This document shows positions 26,753 to 35,134 of a stretch of 64,000 nt of DNA, piece after piece. The notes beneath the pieces are model-generated. The model saw nothing but the letters and a program-made list of their open reading frames with translations. It ran no database searches and was not told where the DNA came from. The DNA comes from Fodinibius sp036381435 (lineage in GTDB: Bacteria > Bacteroidota > Rhodothermia > Balneolales > Balneolaceae). The stretch spans positions 8,751-72,750 of the forward strand of contig DASVCW010000041.1 of NCBI GenBank assembly GCA_036381435.1. Direction: 5' to 3'. A program made the position numbers and the translations under genes. Position 1 is the stretch's first letter. Each line of letters starts with the position of its first letter.

Positions 26753-27562
26753 TCACTGATTACTTGTCCCGGCCTTGCCCAATTTTTCATTTAACCTCTC
26801 CAGCAGTTTGCCAGCCGGGCGATTATAAATGCCGTCCATTTGATAAACATTCTGGATAGCATCGCGGGCTAAAACCAATTCATCCTGATGGATATAGGCA
26901 TTTCCTAAATACCAATAGGCTTTTTCTTTGGCAATGGGTTGTTCAGATACTTTCTTTATCGCTTCTTTAAAAGAGTCGATAGCTTTATCAAAATAGCGGG
27001 TATTGTATTGAATCATCCCGATATTAAGAAGTGCCCGAACTGCGGCAGGTTCATCATCATATTTTGCAATAACTTCGTTATAAAACTGAAGGGCCCGGTC
27101 AATATTTCCGCCAATGGCGGCTTTAAAACCAAGATTCAGCAAAGAATCAGCAGCTGTAAACTGTGAAGTTTGCGAACGCGTGACAGGAGCTGTTATCAAA
27201 TGCTGCCTTAAATTGATTTCTCCCAGGGCTAAACTTCGAGCTGTTTCGCTGTTTTTGGTCTGCAGCAAGTTCATGCTTACAATCATCGTTATTACTACAG
27301 CCGCGGCAGCTACCCATTTCCAGGAACTTTGAAGCTGATAAATGATCGCATCTTTCGATGAGGATAAAGACTCAGACTTCTTCAAAGCTGCCTGTCTTTC
27401 CAAAATAGACTTTACTCCCAGTTCCGTCTCCAGCAGTTCAATATAATCGGGACGCTTAAGAAGATCCTCCCAAAGCCGCAGGGCCTGCTCTTCATCCAGA
27501 TCGCCTTTAACATAGGCATCTATGCGTTTTTCCAATGCCAAATCCCTTGAATTATTATTCAT
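26753..27562 (-). CDS. Anti-sigma-like membrane protein with TPR repeats
   Basis: A 269-residue protein following the sigma gene at 27655, with a gap of 92 bp. Residues about 1-65 (EKRIDAYVKGDLDEEQALRLWEDLLKRPDYIELLETELGVKSIL) resemble a short cytoplasmic anti-sigma domain. One membrane helix lies at about 85-103 (WVAAAAVVITMIVSMNLL). The rest carries about three tetratricopeptide repeats (LNLGFKAAIGGNIDRALQFYNEVIAKYDD, LLNIGMIQYNTRYFDKAIDSFKEAI, AYWYLGNAYIHQDELVLARDAI). The layout parallels the HEAT-repeat protein at 17029-17826. The TPR domain would face the periplasm and could bind a partner there. Confidence 0.83.
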   Translation of the reverse strand: MNNNSRDLALEKRIDAYVKGDLDEEQALRLWEDLLKRPDYIELLETELGVKSILERQAALKKSESLSSSKDAIIYQLQSSWKWVAAAAVVITMIVSMNLLQTKNSETARSLALGEINLRQHLITAPVTRSQTSQFTAADSLLNLGFKAAIGGNIDRALQFYNEVIAKYDDEPAAVRALLNIGMIQYNTRYFDKAIDSFKEAIKKVSEQPIAKEKAYWYLGNAYIHQDELVLARDAIQNVYQMDGIYNRPAGKLLERLNEKLGKAGTSNQ

Positions 27563-27654
27563 AAAAAATTCTCCTGCCTTTTAATATGTAATGCTTTTTC
27601 TTTAAAAATTACCATGTCTCTATAGTAAGACCCTTGAGAAAGCAAATCCTTACA

Positions 27655-28206
27655 TTAAAATTTACTTTTTTTTCGATAACAGTCATTAAGCTTCTTAATA
27701 AGGCGATGCTTGCGCGTCCAGACGCTATTTATACTGATTCCAAATTTCTTTGCAACGTTTTCTGCATGGGCATTAGGGTAACAAAGCCAGTGCTGCATAA
27801 ACAGCCGATACTTTTCTTCGAGTAGGTTCAGGCACGATTCAAGCAGTTTTTCCTGCTCTTCATCCAGCAAAAACTGCAGCTGGAGCGGATCTTGCCGTTG
27901 TTCATAACCAGAAGAGAGTTCTTCAAGATATTCTTCTTTATGCTTTCGGCGTAATTTTAAATAATTATTGCGTGCAATAGATAAGATGTAGGAAATTACA
28001 CGGTCAGAATCTCTTAACTGGCCTTCTTTTAGGGCCTCCATCGAAATTAACAAGGTATCATGAGCACAATCTTCCGCATCAGCCTTACTTGCATTCATAT
28101 GAATACGCAGAAAGGCCATAAGCCGGGGGTAAAGGGCTTTTACGAGTTTATTCACCCTGTCAGTATCATCGGTTTGCAGGGCTGAAGGTAAATCGGAGTA
28201 TTCCAT
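27655..28206 (-). CDS. ECF-like RNA polymerase sigma factor
   Basis: A 183-residue sigma factor. Region 2: SKADAEDCAHDTLLISMEAL and ISYILSIARNNYLKLRRKHKEEYLEEL. Region 4: LLEEKYRLFMQHWLCYPNAHAENVAKKFGISINSVWTRKHRLIKKLNDCYRKK, a helix-turn-helix of unusual sequence. It differs clearly from the sigma factor at 17807-18334. The frame is open to a TTG ten codons further up, but the ATG at 28206 is the likely start. It forms an operon with the TPR anti-sigma protein. Its targets are unknown; the TPR-CHAT genes 4-10 kb away are a speculative possibility. Confidence 0.88.
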   Translation of the reverse strand: MEYSDLPSALQTDDTDRVNKLVKALYPRLMAFLRIHMNASKADAEDCAHDTLLISMEALKEGQLRDSDRVISYILSIARNNYLKLRRKHKEEYLEELSSGYEQRQDPLQLQFLLDEEQEKLLESCLNLLEEKYRLFMQHWLCYPNAHAENVAKKFGISINSVWTRKHRLIKKLNDCYRKKSKF

Positions 28207-28367
28207 ATTAGTTAAATGCCTGTAAGATGATGCCAAAAACGTACCAAAAGTAAAATAATAATAAACAACAGTATTAAAATTTAAAACTTTGATACTAAAT
28301 AAGGGAAATAGTACTTTTTAAGCAAAATCAAAACCCACATCTGCGGCTAAAGGCTTTAGAAGGCAAT

Positions 28368-29120
28368 ATGTATCGAGTTCAACTGAAAAATTTTGAAGGC
28401 CCCCTGGACCTGCTGCTCTTTTTCATCAAAAGGGATGAGCTCGATATCTATGATATCCCTATCTCGTATATCACCAAGCAGTTTCTGGAATATATTTCGC
28501 TGATGGAAGAACTGGATCTTGACGTAGCCAGCGAATTTATTTTAATGGCCAGTATGCTGATGTCTATTAAAGCAAAAATGATGCTGCCGCAGGAGACTTC
28601 GGATGACGAACTCGATGAGCATGACCCGCGCTATGAACTAGTGCAGCGCCTGCTGGAGTACAAACGCTACAAAGAAATGGCCGAAAAAATGGAACCGCTC
28701 GAAGAAGAGGCCCAAAAAAGTCATTATCGCGGCTACCATAAGGCGGACGAAGTTGAAAAACAATCCGACCAAGTATCGGGTGAAGCCCTTCACGATGTTA
28801 CGATGTTTGATTTGATGACAGCCTTTAAAAAAGTGCTGATGGATGTGAAAAAGAAGGATACAATTCATCATGTGGAGGATGAGCAATATACCATTGAGGA
28901 ACAGGAAGAGTACGTATTGAATTTCCTCCAAAAAAAGGGACGGACGTCATTCCTTATTTTTTGCGAGCAGTTGAAAACACGCGCTAAAATTGTTGTCACT
29001 TTTTTGGCTATTTTAGAGATGTTGAAGGAACGCCAAATTAATTTATATGTCGAGAACGGAAGCCCCACAGAGTTTTATCTCGATTTAAAAGCTGTGGATG
29101 AAATTATTGGCGCATCATGA
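28368..29120 (+). CDS. scpA: Segregation and condensation protein A
   Basis: A 250-residue kleisin subunit of the bacterial SMC condensin, which links the Smc heads and binds ScpB in chromosome folding. The N-terminal signature FEGPLDLLLFFIKRDELDIYDIPISYITKQFLEY is diagnostic, followed by the helix LDVASEFILMASMLMSIKAKMMLP. The middle is acidic and charged, and a winged-helix end (TSFLIFCEQLKTRAKIVVTFLAILEMLKERQINL) binds Smc. Length and start fit the family. It is not followed by scpB in this window; the next gene, an M28 peptidase, lies beyond a 300-bp repeat-filled gap. Confidence 0.96.
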   Translation: MYRVQLKNFEGPLDLLLFFIKRDELDIYDIPISYITKQFLEYISLMEELDLDVASEFILMASMLMSIKAKMMLPQETSDDELDEHDPRYELVQRLLEYKRYKEMAEKMEPLEEEAQKSHYRGYHKADEVEKQSDQVSGEALHDVTMFDLMTAFKKVLMDVKKKDTIHHVEDEQYTIEEQEEYVLNFLQKKGRTSFLIFCEQLKTRAKIVVTFLAILEMLKERQINLYVENGSPTEFYLDLKAVDEIIGAS

Positions 29121-29433
29121 CGTTAAAAGTCCCCCTTGGCGAAGGGGGATTGACAAGGATGAATATTAACTTAATCAGAAATTTTAGCTTGATAAAAGTT
29201 TTTGCTATTTGGACCCACCCTAAATCCCTCCCTATGCCGCAAAAACACGGCACAAGGAGGGACTTTTAACAAACGAAAAAGCAAAAATTGAGGAGCAAAC
29301 AAAACTCCCCTCCTTGTCCCGATGGTTTCTATCGGGATAGGGAGGGGCCGGGGGTGGTCCGAGGGGAAAGCCTTTAATGCACTAAAAATCTCAAAAACCA
29401 TTCATTAAACTTTCAGTCAAACCAACTAAATCA
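29121..29433. repeat. Gene-less stretch with C/G-rich double hairpin
   Basis: CCCCCTTGGCGAAGGGGG (about 29131) follows scpA. Then come two hairpins in series: CCCTCC...TGCCG / CGGCA...GGAGGG at about 29227-29270, and CCCCTCCTTGTCCCGAT / ATCGGGATAGGGAGGGG at 29307-29347, ending GGCCGGGGGTGG. A similar double hairpin, with GGGGCCGGGG at its end, lies at 61973-62091. No gene is seen. Confidence 0.7.
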
Positions 29434-31140
29434 ATGATGAACTTAAAACTAAAATCACTGTTCGCTGTGCTGATTGCCGTAATGGTAAGCTGCACAGGAA
29501 CCCAACAATCAACTCAAAAAGCTACACAACCCACCACTGATACTGAAGCACTGCTTTCGTACCAGGATGAAATTACTGTAGATTACCTGAGAAAGCATTT
29601 ATCTGTGATAGCCGCCGATTCTATGAAAGGCCGTGAAACGGGCAGCGAAGGCATAAAAATGGCGGCTGAATATCTCGCCAAACAGTATCGCAAAATGGGC
29701 TTAGAGCCGGTAGGAGATAACGACACCTATTTTCAGCACTATAAGCTGAATGCCACGGTCACCGACAGCATTGTCTTTCAAACCTCTGCTATTGAAGGTG
29801 GAGAAAAGACACCCGTCAGCCGGTCGGTAGCATCTGAAAATTCAACCGCTAAGTTTATCCGCGCTTTTGGCGGCACCGACACCCTTCAGGCACCAATCGT
29901 TTTTGCGGGATTCGGAGTTAACGACCCTACTCACGATGTTGCCCATCTCGAAGGAGTTGATCTCTCAGGCAAATGGGTAATGGTTTTTCAAAAGATTCCT
30001 CACGTGGTAGATGGCGATACGCTCATCACCCCCTCTGTTGACGCCCGTGCCCGTATCAGCGCTATTTTCAGAAACGGCGCCGAAGGCATATTGCTGATTT
30101 CAGATATGAGCCAGGAAGAGTTCGAAAAGTCGGCCAAAGAAGCTGCGATGAGTTTTGGCGAATTAACCAATATGCGCCTCGCTTACCTTGATGACGGATC
30201 AGACTCGCGCGGATTCAGCAAAGGCTATAACCTGGTAAGTCCCGAAATGGCTGCTCAGTTACTGGGGCTTGGAGATGCTGCTGCCGTCGAATCATACCGG
30301 AAAGAACTGATACAAAATATTTCGGATTTTTCACCCAAAAGATTAGGCTACACCCTCACCCAGATTCCCTACTCTACCGAGACCTCATTCGAAAGCAAAA
30401 ATGTGCTGGCCTTTTTTGAGGGAGCAGACCCCATGCTTAAAGATGAAGTAATCGTTCTGACTTCGCATTATGACCATGTGGGAATCAGCCGCCCCGACTC
30501 AACGGGCGATCGTATTTATAACGGCGCGGATGATGACGGAAGCGGAACAGTAGGGCTTTTAAGTGTGGCGCATGCTTTTTCGGAGGCTAAAGAAAACGGG
30601 GTGATGCCGAAACGAAGCATCCTGTTTCTGCATGTTTCGGGTGAAGAAAAAGGCCTTCTCGGTTCACGCTACTACTCAGATCACCCGGTATTCCCTATTG
30701 AGAAAACTATTGCGAATCTTAATACGGATATGATTGGGCGAATCGACAAAAAGCATGAAAAAATGGGGGTTGAGGATTATGTGTATATTATCGGGGGAGA
30801 AATTATCTCTTCAGAACTGGATAGTCTTTTGCAGGTGGCCAACGCCAAGACGGGGCAGGTTAAGCTGAGCAAAAGGTATAACGATTTACAGGATCCTAAC
30901 CAGTTTTACCGCCGCAGTGATCACTGGAATTTCGGGCGACTGGGTGTGCCGTTTATTTTTTTCTTTACTGGTGTTCACGAAGATTATCACCGTCCTTCGG
31001 ATGAAGTACATAAAATCCGCTTTGATAAAATGGCAAAAATCATCCGTACTATTTACGGGACAACGGTACTCGTAGCGAACACTGAAAATCCACCTACGGT
31101 TGATAATCAGGAGTTTATAGAAATTACTCAGGTTGATTAG
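29434..31140 (+). CDS. M28 family metallopeptidase, lipoprotein
   Basis: A 568-residue exported aminopeptidase-like zinc peptidase. Residues 1-21 form a lipoprotein signal peptide ending VMVSC, so it should be lipid-anchored; the second ATG (29437) is an equally good start. A protease-associated insert domain (about 120-260) precedes the catalytic core. The two-zinc M28 site is visible as TSHYDHVG, NGADDDGSGT, HVSGEEKGLLGS (catalytic Glu-Glu), NLNTDMIG and the distal His in HEDYHRPSDE. It probably trims peptides outside the inner membrane. A strong hairpin-T tract at 31215-31256 should end its transcript. Confidence 0.94.
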   Translation: MMNLKLKSLFAVLIAVMVSCTGTQQSTQKATQPTTDTEALLSYQDEITVDYLRKHLSVIAADSMKGRETGSEGIKMAAEYLAKQYRKMGLEPVGDNDTYFQHYKLNATVTDSIVFQTSAIEGGEKTPVSRSVASENSTAKFIRAFGGTDTLQAPIVFAGFGVNDPTHDVAHLEGVDLSGKWVMVFQKIPHVVDGDTLITPSVDARARISAIFRNGAEGILLISDMSQEEFEKSAKEAAMSFGELTNMRLAYLDDGSDSRGFSKGYNLVSPEMAAQLLGLGDAAAVESYRKELIQNISDFSPKRLGYTLTQIPYSTETSFESKNVLAFFEGADPMLKDEVIVLTSHYDHVGISRPDSTGDRIYNGADDDGSGTVGLLSVAHAFSEAKENGVMPKRSILFLHVSGEEKGLLGSRYYSDHPVFPIEKTIANLNTDMIGRIDKKHEKMGVEDYVYIIGGEIISSELDSLLQVANAKTGQVKLSKRYNDLQDPNQFYRRSDHWNFGRLGVPFIFFFTGVHEDYHRPSDEVHKIRFDKMAKIIRTIYGTTVLVANTENPPTVDNQEFIEITQVD

Positions 31141-31214
31141 TTGTAGAGGGGTAAGGTATTAGAGGATAGGAAATATCTCTCGTACTTTAATTCTTTCAAA
31201 ACTATTTCACGAAG

Positions 31215-31256
31215 AAGCCCAAAGGTTCACAAAGTTCTTAGTGAATCTTTGGGCTT
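31215..31256 (+). terminator. Intrinsic terminator-like hairpin after M28 gene
   Basis: AAGCCCAAAGGTTCAC pairs with GTGAATCTTTGGGCTT across a 10-base loop, followed by TCTTC. It starts 75 bp after the peptidase stop. Confidence 0.7.
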
Positions 31257-31827
31257 TCTTCATGGGCTTAAATGGAGCTACACTCCCGCCTTGATAGCAA
31301 AGAGATAGAATATAGGGGAGACGATTTTCTCCAGTGTGCCGAAGAAAATCTGAGGGGTGTTCAGAACGCTTTTAGTATTGCTACATTTGCCGGACAGGTT
31401 GTCCGGCACCCTTTTTTCCTTTTTGGCTATTTCAACCCGCCCTATAACAATAATTGCCTTATAGTTATAATCAAAAGGACCTGTAACAGCAAATCCAATC
31501 GCTTCAAGGCCTGCTTTTTAATTTGCGCTGGCTACTTTGCCATCCCCCGAGCCCCCTTCAAAGGGGGACGCATATTGAATTATCTGCGATAATTCAGTTC
31601 TATTTTCCCCTTTAAAATGATCCATGATAAGAAAATTAATGAAGACTACAGCTACCAACTCCGCTGATGCCATCAGCGGGAGTTTAGTCCCCCTTCGAAG
31701 GGGGCGCAGGGGGATGGCATGCTCCAACCCTGAGCAAAGTTCATCTCCCCCAAGCTATCAGCGCTCTTATTACGTCAGGCAAGATGCCCGACCTACACCC
31801 TCTATACCCCTTTACCCTTATACCTCC
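31257..31827. repeat. Gene-less stretch with mosaic repeats
   Basis: No credible gene; ORFs here run through repeats. GCCGGACA-GGT-TGTCCGGC (31389-31407) is a REP-like hairpin followed by ACCC and T6. GCCATCCCCCGAGCCCCCTTCAAAGGGGG (31541-31569) and the inverted-sense CCGCTGATGCCATCAGCGG plus CCCCCTTCGAAGGGGG (31658-31720) are copies of the repeat at 1389-1450, here facing each other. A REP-like hairpin lies at 31774-31796. Confidence 0.65.
31774..31796. repeat. REP-like hairpin
   Basis: GTCAGGCA-AGA-TGCCCGAC followed by CTAC: the inverted form of the GTAGG-plus-hairpin unit found at 3754, 53899 and 63284. It lies 32 bases from the end of the first TPR-CHAT gene. Confidence 0.7.
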
Positions 31828-34746
31828 CTATCTACCAACAACAATAAACGGAGCCCAGTAAACCGGGTGATTATAGAGCGGGTGATTAATCATCTGCAGC
31901 TTCGCTTTTCTCATGGCTGTGGCTTTTTGTCCGAAGGGGATGGATTCATCCCATCCCACCCATCGCAGCAGGCTGTCCACCCAGTCTTCGTCGCCCGTAT
32001 TTTTTAGAATAAAATCATAAAACTGATTCATCAGAAAAGCGGTGGAGCGGTCGTACACGTTCCAAAGACTGACTACCACCGTTGACGCGCCCGCGAAAAA
32101 GAAGGCGCGCTGCATTCCTAAAATTCCTTCACCGCTGACCACATCACCCAGCCCTGTATTGCAGGCGCTCAACACTACCATTTCAGTATTTAGGCGCAGA
32201 CCAAAAATTTCAGAGCTTCGAAGCATGCCGTCTTCTGTTGAGGAGGCCGTCAGCTTCCCTTTTATGGAAAGAGCCAGACCGCTTCGCCAGGGACGTTCTT
32301 CATCAATCACCCCGTGAGTGGCGAAGTGGATGAATTGGTAATCATTCCGGTTAAGCAGCTTTTTGACCGTTCCCTCAGAAACTTCGCGGTTCGTTAAAAC
32401 AGAAGGCCGCTTAAAATGGGAGGCAATCGAATCAACCTCGATAAGGGTGGACGGCAGCGCCGCAAGTGAGCTTTTGCGGAAGGTACCCAATTCGTTTTGA
32501 GAAAATTGCGAGCCCGCTATGGCCAACAGTTTTTTGTCTTCAATTGAGGCATATGAGTCTAAAAGCGTGAGGCTGGTCAGTGACGGTACGTACTTTATAC
32601 TGTAGTTTTCAATTAGATAGTGGCCGCCCTGCATCAAGGCTTCGAACGGCAGATAGGACAGGGCGCCGTCCGGTACGATGATGAGATTACTGTACTTTTT
32701 GAGATCATCTTCAAACGGTTCTATCAACACATTATATAAATCCGATGATCTCCGCTGAAGTACGGTCTCCGAAGCGTGGGCTAAAACGGCACTCCGGAAA
32801 GCCGATACGCGGGCAGTTAATTCGGCCTCCAGACCTTGATCGTCCGACATTGAAAACTGCTCAACCCGGACTTCATTTTGACTGATGAGAAACATAATTA
32901 ACTGGTTATCGGTAACCGCATATTCGAGCAGGGCGGTACCTTCGCCGGCAAGGACGCGGGCTTCCCCAAGGCTCAAAGGTTCGGGTGATTTAAATCTCCT
33001 GAGTTCCGGGTATTCGGCATACAAACTGCTTTCATAGGCGGCGTAACTAAGCTCAGCCACGCGTATTTTTTGCTGAATGGAGGCGTGTTGTTCTGAATTT
33101 TCTGCCGCTTCCAGCTCCGAATAAAGGCGGTTTATGTGATGCCGCTTTTGATTTCGTTCAATCCGTACTTCCTCGGGCAGGCGTTCCGCGATATCCTGAG
33201 CCGCCTTGGCCAGTTCATCGCTGAGGGAACGTGCCTTGGCCAGTTCAACCAATCGAAAAGCTTCGGCTTTATCCTGCCGATAATTGAGCACCCATGAAGC
33301 AAGCTGAATATAAAAATCGGCATGGCGGCTGAAATAGCCTGACTTCAATTCTGAAAGCGCACCCGCTTTGGTGCGGCTTTCTTCAATAATAGCCACCGCT
33401 TTTTGCCCGAAGGTTATTGCTTTATCAGAATTTAACCGGTGAAAGGCTTCCGCTATATTTTTGAGCGGGGTGATTTGCTCTGAATGACTCAAAAAGCGGC
33501 TGTAAACATAGGCTTTTTTATAATGAGCAAGCGATTGCTGAAAGTTTTCTTGTCGTTTTTCAATTTCACCCAGCCAGGTATAAACATCTGCTAAAATATC
33601 GTTGCTATTGGTAGAATCACCGATAGCCTTAAGCTCCCCGGCGTACTGTCGCGCCAGATAATAGTTGCCGGACTGAAGCTCCATGCGGATTAAATCTTGA
33701 AGAGATAAAGCAATGTCATAAGAGTTATTAATCCTTCTTTTCAGGGTGAGGGCTTTTTTATAAAGCTCACTCGCCTGTTCATATTTTTCCTGCTGCCATA
33801 AAACCATGGCTATATTTCTTGTAGTAATAGCAATGGAAGCAGGGCCACTTGTTTTTTTACCAATAACTAAACTTTGTTGATAATAATCCAGTGCCTTATC
33901 ATACTGGCCCAAATTTTTATATAAAAGGCCAATATCATTTAAGGTTGAAGCTGTTGCTTGGGGCACCTCCGCCTCTCTTCGATACTCAAGACTTTTTTGA
34001 AGAGCTGTTAGTGATTGATTATAATTTCCAAGTTCAAATTGTACTCCTGCTATTAAATCATGAATACCTGCCAGCTGGTTTACATTCTCTAACTGACTCC
34101 GAATTATTAAGCTGCGTCTATAATAATCTAATGCTTTTCCATAAACAGATAACTCTTTGTAAATATGGCCGATATTAGCTAATGTTCTAGCGAAACTGGT
34201 TAGACTGCCTAAGCCTTTGTAGTAAGGCAAAGACTTGCGATAATAGTCAAGAGATCCGGGATAATTACCTTTTTTAAAATAGACAACACCAATATTATTA
34301 AAGACTACAGCAATGAGCAGGCTGTCTCGGGATTCAAGAGCTAATGGGAGTGATTTTTGGTAGTAACTCAAGGCTTGATCTAATTTTCCAATCCGTCTTG
34401 AAGACCACCCCATGCTGTTTAAGATATCTCCACGATTATAGACATCATTAGCACGATGCTTTACTTCCAAAAGCATTTTATACAGCTCCATGGCTCGCCC
34501 ATTGTTAGAACGATAAACCAGGGCACTAGCATATTCTTTCCCCGCTTTTAACCAGCCTGTAGTATCCTGATGCTCTCGGTAAACGTTATAGGCTTCTCTA
34601 TAGTAAAAGGCGGATTGACGCATTTTGCCCTGTTCATCATAAAAGCGTCCTTTTTTAAAAAGCGAATCGGCCAGTTGGAGGCTTTGCCCGGATAAAGAAA
34701 GCGGGAAAAGCCATGCAAGTAAAAATAAAAATCGTCGTTTATTCAT
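31828..34746 (-). CDS. Exported TPR-CHAT caspase-like protein 1
   Basis: A 972-residue protein with a signal peptide (1-20, MNKRRFLFLLAWLFPLSLSG), about ten tetratricopeptide repeats (roughly 25-470, such as GDILNSMGWSSRRIGKLDQALSYYQKSL), a coiled linker (about 500-600) and a C-terminal CHAT domain (about 690-972). CHAT is a clan CD, caspase-related peptidase domain. The catalytic dyad is present: His811 in FIHFATHG and Cys862 in VVLSACNTG, with GEGILGMQRAFFFAGA after it. It is therefore probably an active periplasmic protease rather than a pseudoenzyme; the substrate is unknown. It is divergent from a 40-codon ORF whose start lies 162 bp upstream of its own. A second, non-identical TPR-CHAT gene follows on the same strand. 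Confidence 0.92.
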   Translation of the reverse strand: MNKRRFLFLLAWLFPLSLSGQSLQLADSLFKKGRFYDEQGKMRQSAFYYREAYNVYREHQDTTGWLKAGKEYASALVYRSNNGRAMELYKMLLEVKHRANDVYNRGDILNSMGWSSRRIGKLDQALSYYQKSLPLALESRDSLLIAVVFNNIGVVYFKKGNYPGSLDYYRKSLPYYKGLGSLTSFARTLANIGHIYKELSVYGKALDYYRRSLIIRSQLENVNQLAGIHDLIAGVQFELGNYNQSLTALQKSLEYRREAEVPQATASTLNDIGLLYKNLGQYDKALDYYQQSLVIGKKTSGPASIAITTRNIAMVLWQQEKYEQASELYKKALTLKRRINNSYDIALSLQDLIRMELQSGNYYLARQYAGELKAIGDSTNSNDILADVYTWLGEIEKRQENFQQSLAHYKKAYVYSRFLSHSEQITPLKNIAEAFHRLNSDKAITFGQKAVAIIEESRTKAGALSELKSGYFSRHADFYIQLASWVLNYRQDKAEAFRLVELAKARSLSDELAKAAQDIAERLPEEVRIERNQKRHHINRLYSELEAAENSEQHASIQQKIRVAELSYAAYESSLYAEYPELRRFKSPEPLSLGEARVLAGEGTALLEYAVTDNQLIMFLISQNEVRVEQFSMSDDQGLEAELTARVSAFRSAVLAHASETVLQRRSSDLYNVLIEPFEDDLKKYSNLIIVPDGALSYLPFEALMQGGHYLIENYSIKYVPSLTSLTLLDSYASIEDKKLLAIAGSQFSQNELGTFRKSSLAALPSTLIEVDSIASHFKRPSVLTNREVSEGTVKKLLNRNDYQFIHFATHGVIDEERPWRSGLALSIKGKLTASSTEDGMLRSSEIFGLRLNTEMVVLSACNTGLGDVVSGEGILGMQRAFFFAGASTVVVSLWNVYDRSTAFLMNQFYDFILKNTGDEDWVDSLLRWVGWDESIPFGQKATAMRKAKLQMINHPLYNHPVYWAPFIVVGR

Positions 34747-34849
34747 AAATAGAAGTGATCATGTCCTTTAGCTGTACCCTTTTTTATAAGCACATATTTT
34801 TACTTTTAATAGACTGGATTTTATGTAATAAAATCTAAATATTACTTGT

Positions 34850-34870
34850 AGTACTTACACTTTAAGTACT
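34850..34870. promoter_or_regulatory. Inverted repeat in divergent CHAT/small-ORF spacer
   Basis: AGTACTT-ACACTTT-AAGTACT, a perfect 7-bp inverted repeat placed 37 bp upstream of the small ORF and about 100 bp upstream of the first TPR-CHAT start. It could be an operator for either promoter; no regulator is identified. Confidence 0.4.
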
Positions 34871-34907
34871 TATCATAAATGTCAAACAAATAAATCCGGG
34901 AGATCAT

Positions 34908-35030
34908 ATGTTTTTATTAGAGAAAAACCTGTTTTCATCATTAACTTTTTCGAAGCAACCCGATTCAGATGGTACTGGTGGTTCTTCTACAAGCGGGGAT
35001 GATGACACCACCACAACCGACACTCCTTAA
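34908..35030 (+). CDS. 40-aa Asp/Thr/Gly-rich peptide between two CHAT genes
   Basis: A short ORF starting MFLLEKNLFSSLTFSKQ, then a low-complexity tail rich in Ser, Gly, Asp and Thr (PDSDGTGGSSTSGDDD... ending TDTP). A purine-rich GGGAG lies six bases before the ATG, good by local standards. A strong hairpin followed by a T-rich tract starts 15 bases after the stop, so it has the outline of its own transcription unit. There is no signal peptide or membrane helix. The leader-plus-small-residue-tail shape resembles a precursor peptide or a protease substrate, but no family is recognised. Its position, divergent from one exported CHAT protease and convergent with another, suggests a functional tie. 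It may still be a chance ORF. Confidence 0.55.
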   Translation: MFLLEKNLFSSLTFSKQPDSDGTGGSSTSGDDDTTTTDTP

Positions 35031-35045
35031 TTCTTAACAAAGTAC

Positions 35046-35082
35046 CCATAACAAATCATGTGTAAAAGCATGTTTGTTATGG
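35046..35082 (+). terminator. Intrinsic terminator-like hairpin after the 40-aa ORF
   Basis: CCATAACAAATCATG pairs with CATGTTTGTTATGG (one bulged base) around an 8-base loop, followed by TAGATTTTCTTT. It starts 15 bases after the small ORF and is distinct from the palindrome at 35099-35129. Confidence 0.65.
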
Positions 35083-35098
35083 TAGATTTTCTTTCAAA

Positions 35099-35129
35099 GA
35101 TGTAGGCCACTTTTAAAGTGGCCTACATC
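35099..35129. repeat. 31-bp hairpin repeat, copy 2 (perfect)
   Basis: GATGTAGGCCACTTT-T-AAAGTGGCCTACATC, a perfect 15-bp palindrome, five bases beyond the stop of the second TPR-CHAT gene. Copy 1 is at 15350-15380. It may act as a transcription end point. Confidence 0.75.
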
Positions 35130-35134
35130 TTTAA

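Noticed and set aside
31272..32007. Overlapping ORFs of 106 and 127 codons after the M28 gene
   Set aside because: They run through the mosaic of palindromic repeats and into the antisense of the CHAT gene; the amino acid sequence is low-complexity and repeat-derived.
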